From Helicobacteraceae bacterium (GTDB taxonomy: Bacteria; Campylobacterota; Campylobacteria; Campylobacterales; Sulfurimonadaceae): a stretch of 42,025 bases of DNA. Of this stretch, positions 1 through 10,926 are shown piece by piece. The notes under the pieces were generated by a model that made no database searches, was not told where the DNA came from, and worked only from the letters and a program-made list of their open reading frames with translations. Positions within the stretch are counted from its first letter, which is position 1. Each line of letters begins with the position of its first letter. The stretch covers positions 1 through 42,025 of the forward strand of contig CANMJR010000026.1 in the NCBI GenBank assembly GCA_947498025.1, read 5' to 3'. A program made the translations under genes and the position numbers.

Positions 1-91
1 CGCCTGGCTCCATTCCGAACCCAGAAGCTAAGCCTCTCATCGCTGATAATACTGCATCTTTCAGGTGTGGAAATGTAGGTCGCTGCCTAGT
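1..91 (+). rRNA. rrf: 5S ribosomal RNA, 3' part (5' end outside the window)
   Basis: The first bases contain the conserved 5S core CCATTCCGAACCCAGAAG followed by CTAAGCC, and the stretch ends with GGTCGCTGCCTAG, which is the usual 3' closing part of a bacterial 5S rRNA. The 5' strand of the terminal helix is missing because the window starts inside the gene. An rRNA operon therefore probably lies just upstream on the plus strand. The exact 3' end (about 88-92) is estimated. The rRNA gene converges on the minus-strand aat gene, with about 100 AT-rich bases between them in which I see no clear terminator. Confidence 0.9.
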
Positions 92-189
92 TCTCAAATT
101 TAATCAATCCTTCATCTGTCATCAATCCTGTTATTAAACTTTACTAGCTATTTTTAGAAATTATGTCAGAAATTAATTGTAGATGTCAC

Positions 190-859
190 TTAATACAATA
201 GTAATTTATTTATAACCCATCCATTCTCAATTTTTTGCATATTAACTTTGCTTAATCTATTTAAAAAATAGTCTCTTGTTACCTCTTTCGCACCTAAACT
301 CTTGAGATGATTTGTAGGGACCTGACAATCTATAAAGTCATAGCCCCATAATTTTAAATGTTTGATCAAAATTGCATAGGCTGATTTTGAGGCATCATTT
401 ACATGGGAAAACATTGATTCTCCACAAAATACTCCACCCACAACAACACCATACAAACCACCAACTAATTTACCATCTAAATAACTTTCAATAGAGTGCG
501 CAACTCCTAGACTATGAAGTACTTCGTATGCTTCTACAATCTCTTCTTGAATCCATGTTCCATTTTGATTTTCTCTTGGAGTTGTGGCACATTTTTGCAT
601 AACTTTTTTAAAGTTTGTATCAAATTTGTATTCAAATTTTTTCATGCTTTTCTTAAGTGATTTGCTCAGTTTAAAATCATCTAGCTCCATGATGAGTCTT
701 GGATTAGGCGACCACCAGATTATAGGGTCACCTTTTGCATACCACGGAAAAATTCCATTTTGATATGCTCGAATAAGTCTTGAGGGGCTTAAATCACCTC
801 CCCATGCAACGATACCATCTTCATTCGCATCATTTGCATGTGGAAATGCCAAGCTATGC

Positions 860-882
<23 letters not shown>
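190..882 (-). CDS. aat: Leucyl/phenylalanyl-tRNA--protein transferase
   Basis: This 230-residue protein is a normal-length Aat. It transfers Leu or Phe from aminoacyl-tRNA to the N-terminal Arg or Lys of proteins, creating a primary N-degron in the cytoplasm. The family signature is visible: FPHAN near residue 13, GDLSPSRL and GIFPWY around residues 29-48, then WWSPNPR at about 56-62 and FCGESMFS in the second half. The gene overlaps the end of clpA by 23 bases and is last in the clpS-clpA-aat operon. The context makes sense, because ClpS recognises the degrons that Aat makes and delivers them to ClpA. I recall the same clpS-clpA-aat order in Campylobacter. Confidence 0.95.
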
Positions 883-3036
<2,154 letters not shown>

Positions 3037-3037
<1 letters not shown>

Positions 3038-3414
3038 TACTCTTCTTCCATTATAGCTTTGAGTGGAAAGCCATTGTCTCTTGCTCTCCGGCTCACCTGC
3101 ATCACCTTAGTTTCTGCAATCTCATGTGTGTAAATACCACACAAACCTCTCTCTTTTTTATGCACTTCCAACATTATATTCTCAGCCTCTTGATAACTTT
3201 TATGAAAGAGAGTCATTAAAATATCTATCACAAACTCCATGGATGTGTAATCATCATTTAGGAGATAAACTTTGTATTTTTTTGGATATTTGAGTGCAAC
3301 ATCTTGCATAAGTTCTAATTCTGTGCTGGTTGACATGGTATTCTGATTTTTCTGCTTCTCAAAAATCACCTCCGCTATTTCCGGAGATATGCAATACTCT
3401 TCAAAATGATTCAT
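3037..3414 (-). CDS. clpS: ATP-dependent Clp protease adaptor protein ClpS
   Basis: ClpS binds proteins with bulky hydrophobic N-terminal residues and hands them to ClpA. The core shows the family signature NDDYTSMEFV followed by the LFHKSYQEA helix and GIYTHEIAETKV. From the most upstream ATG it is 125 residues, longer than the usual 100 or so. An internal ATG at 3336 would give about 99 residues (MSTSTELEL). I keep 3414 because it has an AAAGG ribosome site about ten bases upstream and a TATAAT box at a good distance, whereas 3336 has no clear Shine-Dalgarno. The extra N-terminal segment has no recognised function. The gene is first in the clpS-clpA-aat operon. Confidence 0.93.
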
Positions 3415-3441
3415 TTATATAAGCCTTTTAATAGTTGGTAG

Positions 3442-3447
3442 ATTATA
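3442..3447 (-). promoter_or_regulatory. Candidate -10 box of the clpS-clpA-aat operon
   Basis: On the minus strand a perfect TATAAT, preceded by GC, lies 27 bases upstream of the clpS start codon. That would give a transcript leader of about 20 bases containing AAAGG. No TTGACA-like -35 element is visible, which is common for Campylobacterota housekeeping promoters. Inferred from position and sequence only. Confidence 0.5.
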
Positions 3448-3492
3448 GCAAAGAAGAGGTAATTATAAAATAGCGATTTTAACTGAGATGGC

Positions 3493-3545
3493 ATTTTGAT
3501 TTATTGCTGCAGAGTAAAAAAATACTAAAAACAGTAAATCAAAAT
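3493..3545. repeat. Inverted repeat upstream of the RADAR operon
   Basis: The arms ATTTTGATTTA (3493-3503) and TAAATCAAAAT (3535-3545) are perfect inverted complements of 11 bp. The stem can extend inward to 14 pairs with one G-T pair (3493-3506 with 3532-3545), leaving a loop of about 25 bases. The repeat lies in the 415-base non-coding gap between clpS and rdrA. It could be an operator, a structured leader RNA or the trace of a mobile element end. There is no direct evidence for any of these. Confidence 0.5.
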
Positions 3546-3709
3546 TTAAGGATATAGAAGATGTAAAAACAAGATTACAAAATAATATTAAAAAAGTCTT
3601 TGTAACTACAATACACACAAAGCTAAGCAAAACTCAACAAAATTTGTTTCAGCACTACTTTAAAGTTGCCTAATGTACAATCAATTAATAATTATAAGGT
3701 TAATAAAAG

Positions 3710-3833
3710 ATGAACGAAATTTTTAAAGTACTCTTGAAATGAAAGGTTCTATATTAACTATTTGCTTGAAAAAGATAGAAACAAGACAAAAAAAGAGATA
3801 AAAATCAAATACAGAGGTAGGACTTACAGATGA
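3710..3833 (+). other. Short leader ORF, possibly broken, running into rdrA
   Basis: Within the clpS-rdrA gap, an ATG at 3710 with AAGG ten bases upstream opens a ten-codon frame (MNEIFKVLLK) ending at the TGA at 3740-3742. A different frame is then open from 3738 to 3833, about 31 codons ending in KIKYRGRTYR, and its TGA overlaps the rdrA ATG as ATGA. One +1 change near 3740 would join them into a small basic peptide of about 40 residues whose stop couples to rdrA. This may be a degraded gene, a leader peptide or chance. A TACAAT at 3676-3681 could be a -10 box. No homology is recognised. Confidence 0.25.
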
Positions 3834-6583
3834 GTGAAATTATTATCAATATAAACGAAGCGAATAAGGCACAAAGGTATCAAACAAAAGAGGAACTTTT
3901 CCAAATAGAGGCTTTTAAGAAAGTATCTAAAATTTTACAAGAACATAAAGTAAGTGCTAATACAACAGATATAACCGACTGTAGATTTCATGATACTATT
4001 TTTATAGATGGTAATAGAGGTGTGGGTAAAACTGCATTTATGATAAATATACAGCATTATTACAATGTATTAGAGTGTAAAAATAATACTAACTGCCTAA
4101 ATGAAAAAGATACCAATAGACCTAAGTATATATTTTTAAAACCCGTTGATCCAACATTGCTCGAACATGCAGAAAAGTTTTTAGGAGTGGTTTTAGCTAG
4201 AATAGTTGAAAAAGTGAATGATGATTTAAACAAAACAAACTCTGAAGGAAAAAATCTTGATGGTTATTTTAAAGCTTTAGATCATCTTTCAAAATCACTA
4301 AGTGCAGTAAAAACATTATCCGATGATATAGGAATAGAAGAGATTGCTTCAAACAAATCTAGCTTGAAATTGGAACAATACGCACATGAATTTTTTAGAG
4401 AAGTTTGCACATTATTTGATAATTCTCGAGCAATTGTAATGTTAATAGATGATGTAGACATGGCATTTGACAAAGGGTTTGATGTCCTTGAAGTGGTAAG
4501 AAAATATCTAGCTTCTCCGTATCTTATCCCTATAGTTGCAGGGGATATGAAGCTTTATAGGGAGATTGTAGAGACAAGATTTATGGATAAAATAGAGTTC
4601 TTAAAGGATATGGAGTATTTAGATAAAATAAACAAAGATACCGCAGAACTTAAAGAATCATTAGTGTATAAAGAAAAAAAAGAACTGATTGATAATCTTG
4701 TTGAACAGTATCTTCGTAAAATCTTTCCAAGCGAATATCAAATACAGCTGAAAGATATAGATACTATAAAAAATGAGTATAAAATTACTATTGTGTTGTC
4801 TGATAAACTGTCAGAGTCGTTGCTTAATATAGAAAATTTTGAATTGAAACATATAAATATGGGTATTAATCGCGAAGAATTTTATTTTCAAGTTTTTTCT
4901 AATAATACGAGAGATTTTATACAATATCTATATAGTAAAAAAGACATTTATAAAGAATATTTTGAGAATAAAGAAGAACTTGCTGACATTAAAAATAGTA
5001 TGAATATATACAAAAATTCTTTTATGAAAACAGCAGATTTTTATAAATTTTCTCACGATAGAAAAAAGAAAGAACTATCTATATTGGCAAATAATGATTA
5101 CTTATCTTTTGATGGTGATATGTATAATTTATATAAAGCATTTACAAGTAAATCATTTAGTTCAATGAAAAAATTTCATAATGCTGAAATATCAGTTGAC
5201 AAACACTCTATTAAAGCAGAGGGTTTACAAAAAATACTAAATGAAGATGATGGGTATAAAGATATATCTAACTATATAATCGATTTATTTACATTTAATG
5301 ACTATTACTCTTCATATCAAAGAAGAAATTATATCTATTCCGGTAAATTCTTGGAATCTATGATATACAGTTTTTCATTGCACATTCGACCAAATCTTAT
5401 AAAAAAAGAGTGGATTGTTGATGTAAATAACACTATAAATAACTTTCAAAAATATAATCCAAAAAGTGTTAATTTGTTTCAAAATATTGGCGCTTTTCAA
5501 GCTTTAAATGATGAGATATATTCTATTTTATATGACAGAACGAGCGAAGATGCAAAAGATAAATTATTGTCAGATAAATTTAATAACATTTTAATAAATG
5601 TAGATGAAAAATTTATACGAGAAGAAAATAAAAACTTAAAAAAAATTGCTTATAAAATTCCATTTGGTTCGGAGTTCTTAACAAATAATAGATATAAAGA
5701 TGAAAAATTTGAAGATGATGATGCAGATGAAATAAATGAATCAGAAAATAAATATGATTTGACTGAATTATCAAAAGCCATATCAATTTGGAGGAATGTA
5801 TTTTTAGGGAATGTAGAATTAAATTCAATCTCTTTATTTGAAATAGTATATAAATTTTTTGAGAATATTGAAAAAATAAAAATTTTAGATAAACAAGTTG
5901 TTGTAAATGGTCAGTATAAAGGGGTGAAGCTTAATGAATTAGAAGAAAGTAATCCAATTATTTATTTACAAAGAATTGTACTAATGTTCATCAATTCAAT
6001 AGCTTTTTTTGAGAGTGGTAAAGAAAAAGTCGCAAATGTTAATATTGCGATAGGTGAAAAATTTAACTTAGAAAATATTTTATCTAAAACTTCTGCATCA
6101 TTGTTAAACATAAAACCAATGTTTGAGAAAGAAAACTCTTTGACTAGAGCACTCTTCTTTCATCCAATAATTTCACATATTTTATTTCCTCATGGTAGTT
6201 CAAAATTAAAAGAATTATCATTTGTTAGAGAGACATCAAAAATCAATATTACTTTCAATACTTTCAAAGGAATAGAAGGATTGTCAGAAGCAAAGATAGG
6301 TCGTAAGTTCGGGGCTATTTATAGTAAATATTTTGCTAGTGATACATACAAAGAAGGTGTTTCAATTGATGATTGTTATGAAGTATATTTTGCATCTATG
6401 ATTGAGTTGTTCAAAAGTTTAAATAAGGATGAGCAGAATATATCTAAAAAATTACTCTCTAATAAAAAAAATAGATTTCACAAAATATTTGAATTACTTT
6501 TTAATGATAGTAAAATTTTTCATCCACGGTTGAGAGATTCTAATTTATTTGAAGAATATGAAAGTTTGGTATATGGCAACTAA
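3830..6583 (+). CDS. rdrA: RADAR anti-phage system ATPase RdrA
   Basis: This 917-residue P-loop ATPase has Walker A GNRGVGKT at residues 61-68 and Walker B MLIDDVD at 204-210, followed by a long lysine- and glutamate-rich helical region without other recognisable domains. I assign it to RdrA because of its size, the N-terminal position of the ATPase, and the immediately downstream giant adenosine deaminase, which overlaps its stop by one base (TAATG). From published work on the family, RdrA forms ring-shaped oligomers that assemble with RdrB and respond to phage infection. The ATG at 3830 is preceded by AGAGGTAGGA, a reasonable ribosome site. Base composition is clearly more AT-rich than in clpA or bioD, suggesting acquisition. 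The N-terminal half is the best supported part, as the C-terminal half was not matched to a fold. Confidence 0.85.
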   Translation: MSEIIININEANKAQRYQTKEELFQIEAFKKVSKILQEHKVSANTTDITDCRFHDTIFIDGNRGVGKTAFMINIQHYYNVLECKNNTNCLNEKDTNRPKYIFLKPVDPTLLEHAEKFLGVVLARIVEKVNDDLNKTNSEGKNLDGYFKALDHLSKSLSAVKTLSDDIGIEEIASNKSSLKLEQYAHEFFREVCTLFDNSRAIVMLIDDVDMAFDKGFDVLEVVRKYLASPYLIPIVAGDMKLYREIVETRFMDKIEFLKDMEYLDKINKDTAELKESLVYKEKKELIDNLVEQYLRKIFPSEYQIQLKDIDTIKNEYKITIVLSDKLSESLLNIENFELKHINMGINREEFYFQVFSNNTRDFIQYLYSKKDIYKEYFENKEELADIKNSMNIYKNSFMKTADFYKFSHDRKKKELSILANNDYLSFDGDMYNLYKAFTSKSFSSMKKFHNAEISVDKHSIKAEGLQKILNEDDGYKDISNYIIDLFTFNDYYSSYQRRNYIYSGKFLESMIYSFSLHIRPNLIKKEWIVDVNNTINNFQKYNPKSVNLFQNIGAFQALNDEIYSILYDRTSEDAKDKLLSDKFNNILINVDEKFIREENKNLKKIAYKIPFGSEFLTNNRYKDEKFEDDDADEINESENKYDLTELSKAISIWRNVFLGNVELNSISLFEIVYKFFENIEKIKILDKQVVVNGQYKGVKLNELEESNPIIYLQRIVLMFINSIAFFESGKEKVANVNIAIGEKFNLENILSKTSASLLNIKPMFEKENSLTRALFFHPIISHILFPHGSSKLKELSFVRETSKINITFNTFKGIEGLSEAKIGRKFGAIYSKYFASDTYKEGVSIDDCYEVYFASMIELFKSLNKDEQNISKKLLSNKKNRFHKIFELLFNDSKIFHPRLRDSNLFEEYESLVYGN

Positions 6584-9285
6584 TGCTTAAAAACAACCTA
6601 AAAGACATCTCAAACATCGTACTTCTCAGAAGCGATAAGATACTAAATGAGTTGCTCCATGCAAACTCATATGACAATCTAAGCCAAAAAAATAACTCAT
6701 ATGAACATGGAGTAAGAGATTTTTATCCAAATGCTTTTAGAAAAGGTGCTATTGAAAACAGCATGCAACATACTTTGTCACAAAGCAATTCAAAAGATTT
6801 TGCACTTGATTACAAGTTAGATTTTTTTGATGCTTTGTTTGATTATTATCTTAAATTTGACGGTAATCATATCTATGCAAAAAAAGAGATACTAGGTAGT
6901 TACAGCTCTCTTATCAATAAAATTCACCCTTTTAATGTCATAGGGTACAAACTGGCAAAACTTTATAATTCCAATAAACTGCCTTTGCAAAACATCAAAG
7001 ATTATGCAAAATATATCACGCCTCTTGGTCTCAATACAAATAGAGAGTTCAAAGAGTACGCCGACAACCACATACATTTAGGCGGCAGCAATAGCGAAGC
7101 TTTAAACTTTGTCGCTTTGCTTTCAAATCCTACAAATGAAATTTTTTATACCGATAAAGTTTTTGATACCTTGCCTAGAATAAATGAATTTTCCTACATC
7201 AACAACGGCAACATATCTTTAGGAAATCTTATCGACATTATGAAATATTGTGTGAGCATCATTAATACAGCAGCTGAGGGTAAACAGCACGATATAAACA
7301 TCAAACAAAATTTAAGTAGTTTAGCAAAGTATGGCAGATTGACTATGATAGATGTAGATTTTGCCTCTTTTGATATTCTGGAAAAACTCTCATCCAAATA
7401 TAGCCTCACCGTAAAAAATGAACTGCTTAAAGAAGTAATAGAGTATAAAAAAGGCGGCTATACAAATAAGCTATGGTTTATCTACAATATTTTACTATTT
7501 GATTTATATCTCACAGAAAAGAATGTCAGAGATTTGCAGAGAGTTATTAAAGTTTTTTTACATGCGACAAATATTCTTCGCTCTTACATGGTGATGTCGC
7601 AAAATATTGGACTTTCTCATTTTTCTGAGTTTTTTGGTTCAACAATTAGAAAGCAAGAACCAAATAGATTTCAAAATGTGGCTTCAAATATTATCTCAAA
7701 CGGTACTACAAAAGTAGAAGCGAAAATAGCACCAGATGCAGTTGCTAATGATGAAATGATAAGATATAAACTTGCATTTGATAAAGAGATAATAAAAAGA
7801 GAGTCTTCAAATGTAAAACAAACACATCAAAAATATTTTTTGGATACCAATATTTCTGAAAGAAACTATCATTTTTGTGTGCATTTTGTAAGAGAAGTTG
7901 AGAAAACAAAAAATACACAATCAGGGATTAGACTTTATAGATTTTATTACCTAAGAGAAAAGCTCAAAAAACAAGCGATAAAATTCAATAATTTTTTGTA
8001 TAAAGAGGCAAACATAGTAAGCAAATTTGATTTTTATAGAAAATTTTATGCTGATAAAATAGAGGTACTCAAGAATGAAAAATATTTAGCAGATAAATAT
8101 ATAGACCTTTCAAAACTTATCACAACTATCGATGTGGCAGGTGATGAAAACAGAACACCGCCAGAGGTTTTTGCTCCTATCATCAAATACTTGCGAAGAG
8201 ATATAAAAAAGCTAGATGATTTTAGGGATGACTATATCAAGTATCAAAGAGACGGACATGATTTTGTAGAAAATTATAAGTTACGACTCTCTGTTCATGC
8301 CGGAGAGGACTTCAACTATATTGTCACCGGTATGAGAAAAGTACATGAAACGGTGAAGTTTTACCACATGAATGATAGAGACCGACTAGGACATGCACTA
8401 GCTATTGGACTCAATCCGAAAAAGTGGTGCGAGTTGAATGGAGATATATTTGTTACACAGCATGAGCATCTTGACAACCTTGTGTGGCTCTATCATCAAG
8501 CGAACGAGATAGATGGATATTTTCAATTTACCGATAGACTAAAATCAAAGTACGAAAAAGTAGCATTGGAATTATTCAAAGATATATACGGTAATTTTGA
8601 GGCAACGATAGATGACATGTATAAAGCTTGGAAATTAAGAGAGTATTGCCCTTTTGTGATGTTTGATGATAAAGATTTTGCAAAGAGAGATGAATATATC
8701 GAACCAAACCTTTTTGATAAAGAGAAATACCCTCACTATGAAGTGGCAACAGCGATATTTAAAAAATATCATACATGTGAAGATGTAAGAAAAAAAGGGG
8801 ATGAGGTCTTAAAAATAGAGTACGACAATGTCAATAGAGATGGATTTCATAGATACTTTATAACCGATGACGATTTAGATTTGATAGAAGCTGTGCAAGA
8901 CAGACTGATACAAAAATTTTGTGATAAAGGAATTGTTATAGAAACAAATCCATCATCAAATGTTTATATCGCTCATATTGACTCATATGATGAACACCCG
9001 ATTTACAGATGGAATCCAATTGAAGATGATGATTTAAAACCTAAGGATGGGAAATTTAATAGATTTGGAATCCGAAATTCTCGAATGAAAGTTTGTGTCA
9101 ACACAGATGACCCTGCGATTATGCCGACAACCCTTAGAAATGAATTTGAACTCATAGAAAGAAATGCTTTAAAAAGTCATAGTTCTTCTCAAGAAAAGAT
9201 AGAACAATGGAGTGAAAATATAAGAAAAACAGGGATTGAAATATTTGATTATGACCATCAAAAAAGTGAGTTTAGAAGAGTTTAG
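6583..9285 (+). CDS. rdrB: RADAR anti-phage system adenosine deaminase RdrB
   Basis: This 900-residue protein belongs to the metal-dependent adenosine deaminase superfamily. The zinc-ligand pair HIHLGG is at residues 163-167 (H163, H165). HAGED at 572-576 carries the catalytic Glu575, RLGH at 601-604 supplies a third His, and NTDDP at 840-844 supplies the metal-binding Asp842. These are far apart because of large insertions, as expected for RdrB and unlike ordinary deaminases of about 350 residues. All key residues are present, so the enzyme looks active. In characterised RADAR systems RdrB forms a large cage and converts adenosine in RNA or ATP to inosine products during phage infection. It is translationally coupled to rdrA. 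No rdrC (SLATT-type) or rdrD accessory gene follows, as bioD begins 103 bases later. Confidence 0.88.
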   Translation: MLKNNLKDISNIVLLRSDKILNELLHANSYDNLSQKNNSYEHGVRDFYPNAFRKGAIENSMQHTLSQSNSKDFALDYKLDFFDALFDYYLKFDGNHIYAKKEILGSYSSLINKIHPFNVIGYKLAKLYNSNKLPLQNIKDYAKYITPLGLNTNREFKEYADNHIHLGGSNSEALNFVALLSNPTNEIFYTDKVFDTLPRINEFSYINNGNISLGNLIDIMKYCVSIINTAAEGKQHDINIKQNLSSLAKYGRLTMIDVDFASFDILEKLSSKYSLTVKNELLKEVIEYKKGGYTNKLWFIYNILLFDLYLTEKNVRDLQRVIKVFLHATNILRSYMVMSQNIGLSHFSEFFGSTIRKQEPNRFQNVASNIISNGTTKVEAKIAPDAVANDEMIRYKLAFDKEIIKRESSNVKQTHQKYFLDTNISERNYHFCVHFVREVEKTKNTQSGIRLYRFYYLREKLKKQAIKFNNFLYKEANIVSKFDFYRKFYADKIEVLKNEKYLADKYIDLSKLITTIDVAGDENRTPPEVFAPIIKYLRRDIKKLDDFRDDYIKYQRDGHDFVENYKLRLSVHAGEDFNYIVTGMRKVHETVKFYHMNDRDRLGHALAIGLNPKKWCELNGDIFVTQHEHLDNLVWLYHQANEIDGYFQFTDRLKSKYEKVALELFKDIYGNFEATIDDMYKAWKLREYCPFVMFDDKDFAKRDEYIEPNLFDKEKYPHYEVATAIFKKYHTCEDVRKKGDEVLKIEYDNVNRDGFHRYFITDDDLDLIEAVQDRLIQKFCDKGIVIETNPSSNVYIAHIDSYDEHPIYRWNPIEDDDLKPKDGKFNRFGIRNSRMKVCVNTDDPAIMPTTLRNEFELIERNALKSHSSSQEKIEQWSENIRKTGIEIFDYDHQKSEFRRV

Positions 9286-9350
9286 CGCATGAAATCTTGA
9301 TAAAATTTCAAAGTTAAAAAAGTTAAAAAATGAGTGTAAAAAATTAAATC

Positions 9351-9372
9351 GGAGTGATTGTAGAATCACTCC
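9351..9372 (+). terminator. Strong hairpin between rdrB and bioD
   Basis: GGAGTGATT (9351-9359) and AATCACTCC (9364-9372) form a perfect 9-bp stem with a GTAG loop. No run of T follows on the plus strand, so it is not a classical intrinsic terminator for rdrB. On the minus strand it is followed by an AT-rich stretch containing six T. It ends 16 bases before the bioD ATG and could also mask the bioD ribosome site or act as an RNA-stabilising 3' end. Function is inferred. Confidence 0.45.
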
Positions 9373-9388
9373 TGCATGTGGAAATACT

Positions 9389-10036
9389 ATGAAAAAAAGA
9401 ATCTTCGTAACTGCTACAAACACCAATATCGGCAAAACATATACGACGAAACTGCTCTTAAAAGAATTTGCTTCGCGTGGACTTTTGGTGGGGGTAATTA
9501 AGCCTATAGAAACGGGTGTTGTAAATGATTTTGCACCTGACGGGGAAGAGCTTTTGGAGTGTGTAAAACAGCTTAATCCTAAGTTGTGGTCTTTGGAAGT
9601 GGATGATATTGTCCCGATAACATATGCATTGGCGGCGGCTCCGTTTGTGGCTTCAAACAACACTCCCCTTGAGTTAAAAAAAATAATTCGTGCGGTTGAA
9701 GAGATGGAAGCATCTTGCGATGTTGTGATTATAGAGGGTGCAGGCGGGCTTTTTGTACCTCTCGATGAGAAGTACATGATTATAGATTTAATCACGCATC
9801 TTGATGCAGTTGCACTTTTGGTAACGCATTGTTCACTTGGCTGCATCAACGATACTTTGCTGAGTAAGAAAGTTTTGCAAGAGAAAAATATTCCGCATGC
9901 CGTGGCTTTTAACTGCAGAGATAACCATGAAAGCTTTAAAATTACCTCCGAACCCTATTTTTTAAAAACGAATCAAATAGTTCTCAAAGTGGACGATGAT
10001 ATTGTAAAAATATGTGATGTTTTGTATAATCTATGA
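9389..10036 (+). CDS. bioD: ATP-dependent dethiobiotin synthetase BioD
   Basis: This 215-residue protein catalyses ATP-dependent ureido ring closure of 7,8-diaminopelargonate with CO2, the next-to-last step of biotin synthesis, in the cytoplasm. The P-loop TNTNIGKTYTTK lies at residues 9-20, the substrate-binding KPIETG near 39-44, and EGAGGLFVPL near 118-127. Length is normal. Other biotin genes are not nearby, and it heads a run with pyrB and pabB at short spacing. The predicted ribosome site is poor because the GCATGTGGAA segment and the upstream hairpin sit directly before the ATG. Confidence 0.93.
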   Translation: MKKRIFVTATNTNIGKTYTTKLLLKEFASRGLLVGVIKPIETGVVNDFAPDGEELLECVKQLNPKLWSLEVDDIVPITYALAAAPFVASNNTPLELKKIIRAVEEMEASCDVVIIEGAGGLFVPLDEKYMIIDLITHLDAVALLVTHCSLGCINDTLLSKKVLQEKNIPHAVAFNCRDNHESFKITSEPYFLKTNQIVLKVDDDIVKICDVLYNL

Positions 10037-10056
10037 AAAATAAGAAGAAGTAAAAA

Positions 10057-10926
10057 ATGAAACATTTAATTCGCACAGACGATTTTACAATACAAGAAAT
10101 CGAAGAGATTTTAGCCGATGCAAAGAGGTTTAGTGACGGCAGATTTGATAGAATTTTGCAAGATAAGATCATCATTACTCTCTTTTTTGAAAATTCAACC
10201 AGAACACGAAGCTCTTTTGAGATAGCTGCAAAAAGGCTTGGTGCGGAGATGGTTCACCTTGATGTTGCGAAAAGTTCGACGGCAAAGGGTGAAACTCTGG
10301 TGGATACCGCGATGAATTTGGATGCGATGGGTCCACATGCGATAATCGTTCGTCATCAAAACGCAGGTGTTCCTAAAATACTCTCCGACCATACAAACGC
10401 CTCAATCATAAATGCCGGAGATGGCGCACATGCACATCCGACTCAGGCACTTTTAGACCTTTACACTTTGAGAGAACATTTTGGTGATGTGAAAGGCAGA
10501 AAAATAGCAATCGTCGGAGATATAAAAAATTCGCGAGTTGCCAATTCGAATATTGAGCTTTTGACCAGATTTGGCATGGAAGTAATTTTGGTTGCACCTC
10601 CTCAATTTTTACCAAAAACTACGCTTAAAACTACCCACTACATAAAAGAGATTATCGATGAGGTGGATGCAATTATGAGTTTGAGAACGCAGACAGAGCG
10701 ACATGCATCGCAAAACTATGCTTCGCTCAAAGATTATGCAAGTGATTTTTGTATCACCTCGGAACTTGTCGGAGATCGCGATATCATCTTGCTTCATCCC
10801 GGTCCCGTACACAGAAATGTGGATATTTGCGATGCACTTTTGGCAGATAGAAGATGTAAAGTTCTTGAGCAGGTGACAAACGGCGTCTCCATCCGAATGG
10901 CAATACTCAAAAAACTTATCTCGTAA
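10057..10926 (+). CDS. pyrB: Aspartate carbamoyltransferase catalytic subunit
   Basis: This 289-residue enzyme condenses carbamoyl phosphate and aspartate in pyrimidine synthesis. The carbamoyl-phosphate loop [13 protein letters not shown] lies at about residues 44-56, [17 protein letters not shown] in the middle, and HPGPVHRN near the C-terminus for aspartate binding. The length fits the catalytic chain. A pyrI regulatory subunit is not present in the window, as is usual in this phylum. It starts 20 bases after bioD, and its TAA is directly followed by the pabB ATG, so the genes are probably co-transcribed. Confidence 0.95.
   Translation: MKHLIRTDDFTIQEIEEILADAKRFSDGRFDRILQDKIIITLFFENSTRTRSSFEIAAKRLGAEMVHLDVAKSSTAKGETLVDTAMNLDAMGPHAIIVRHQNAGVPKILSDHTNASIINAGDGAHAHPTQALLDLYTLREHFGDVKGRKIAIVGDIKNSRVANSNIELLTRFGMEVILVAPPQFLPKTTLKTTHYIKEIIDEVDAIMSLRTQTERHASQNYASLKDYASDFCITSELVGDRDIILLHPGPVHRNVDICDALLADRRCKVLEQVTNGVSIRMAILKKLIS

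Noticed and set aside
9169-9849. A 226-codon open frame on the minus strand across rdrB's end and bioD
   Set aside because: It runs antisense to two well-supported genes and its translation is serine- and threonine-rich with no recognisable motif, typical of a shadow frame.
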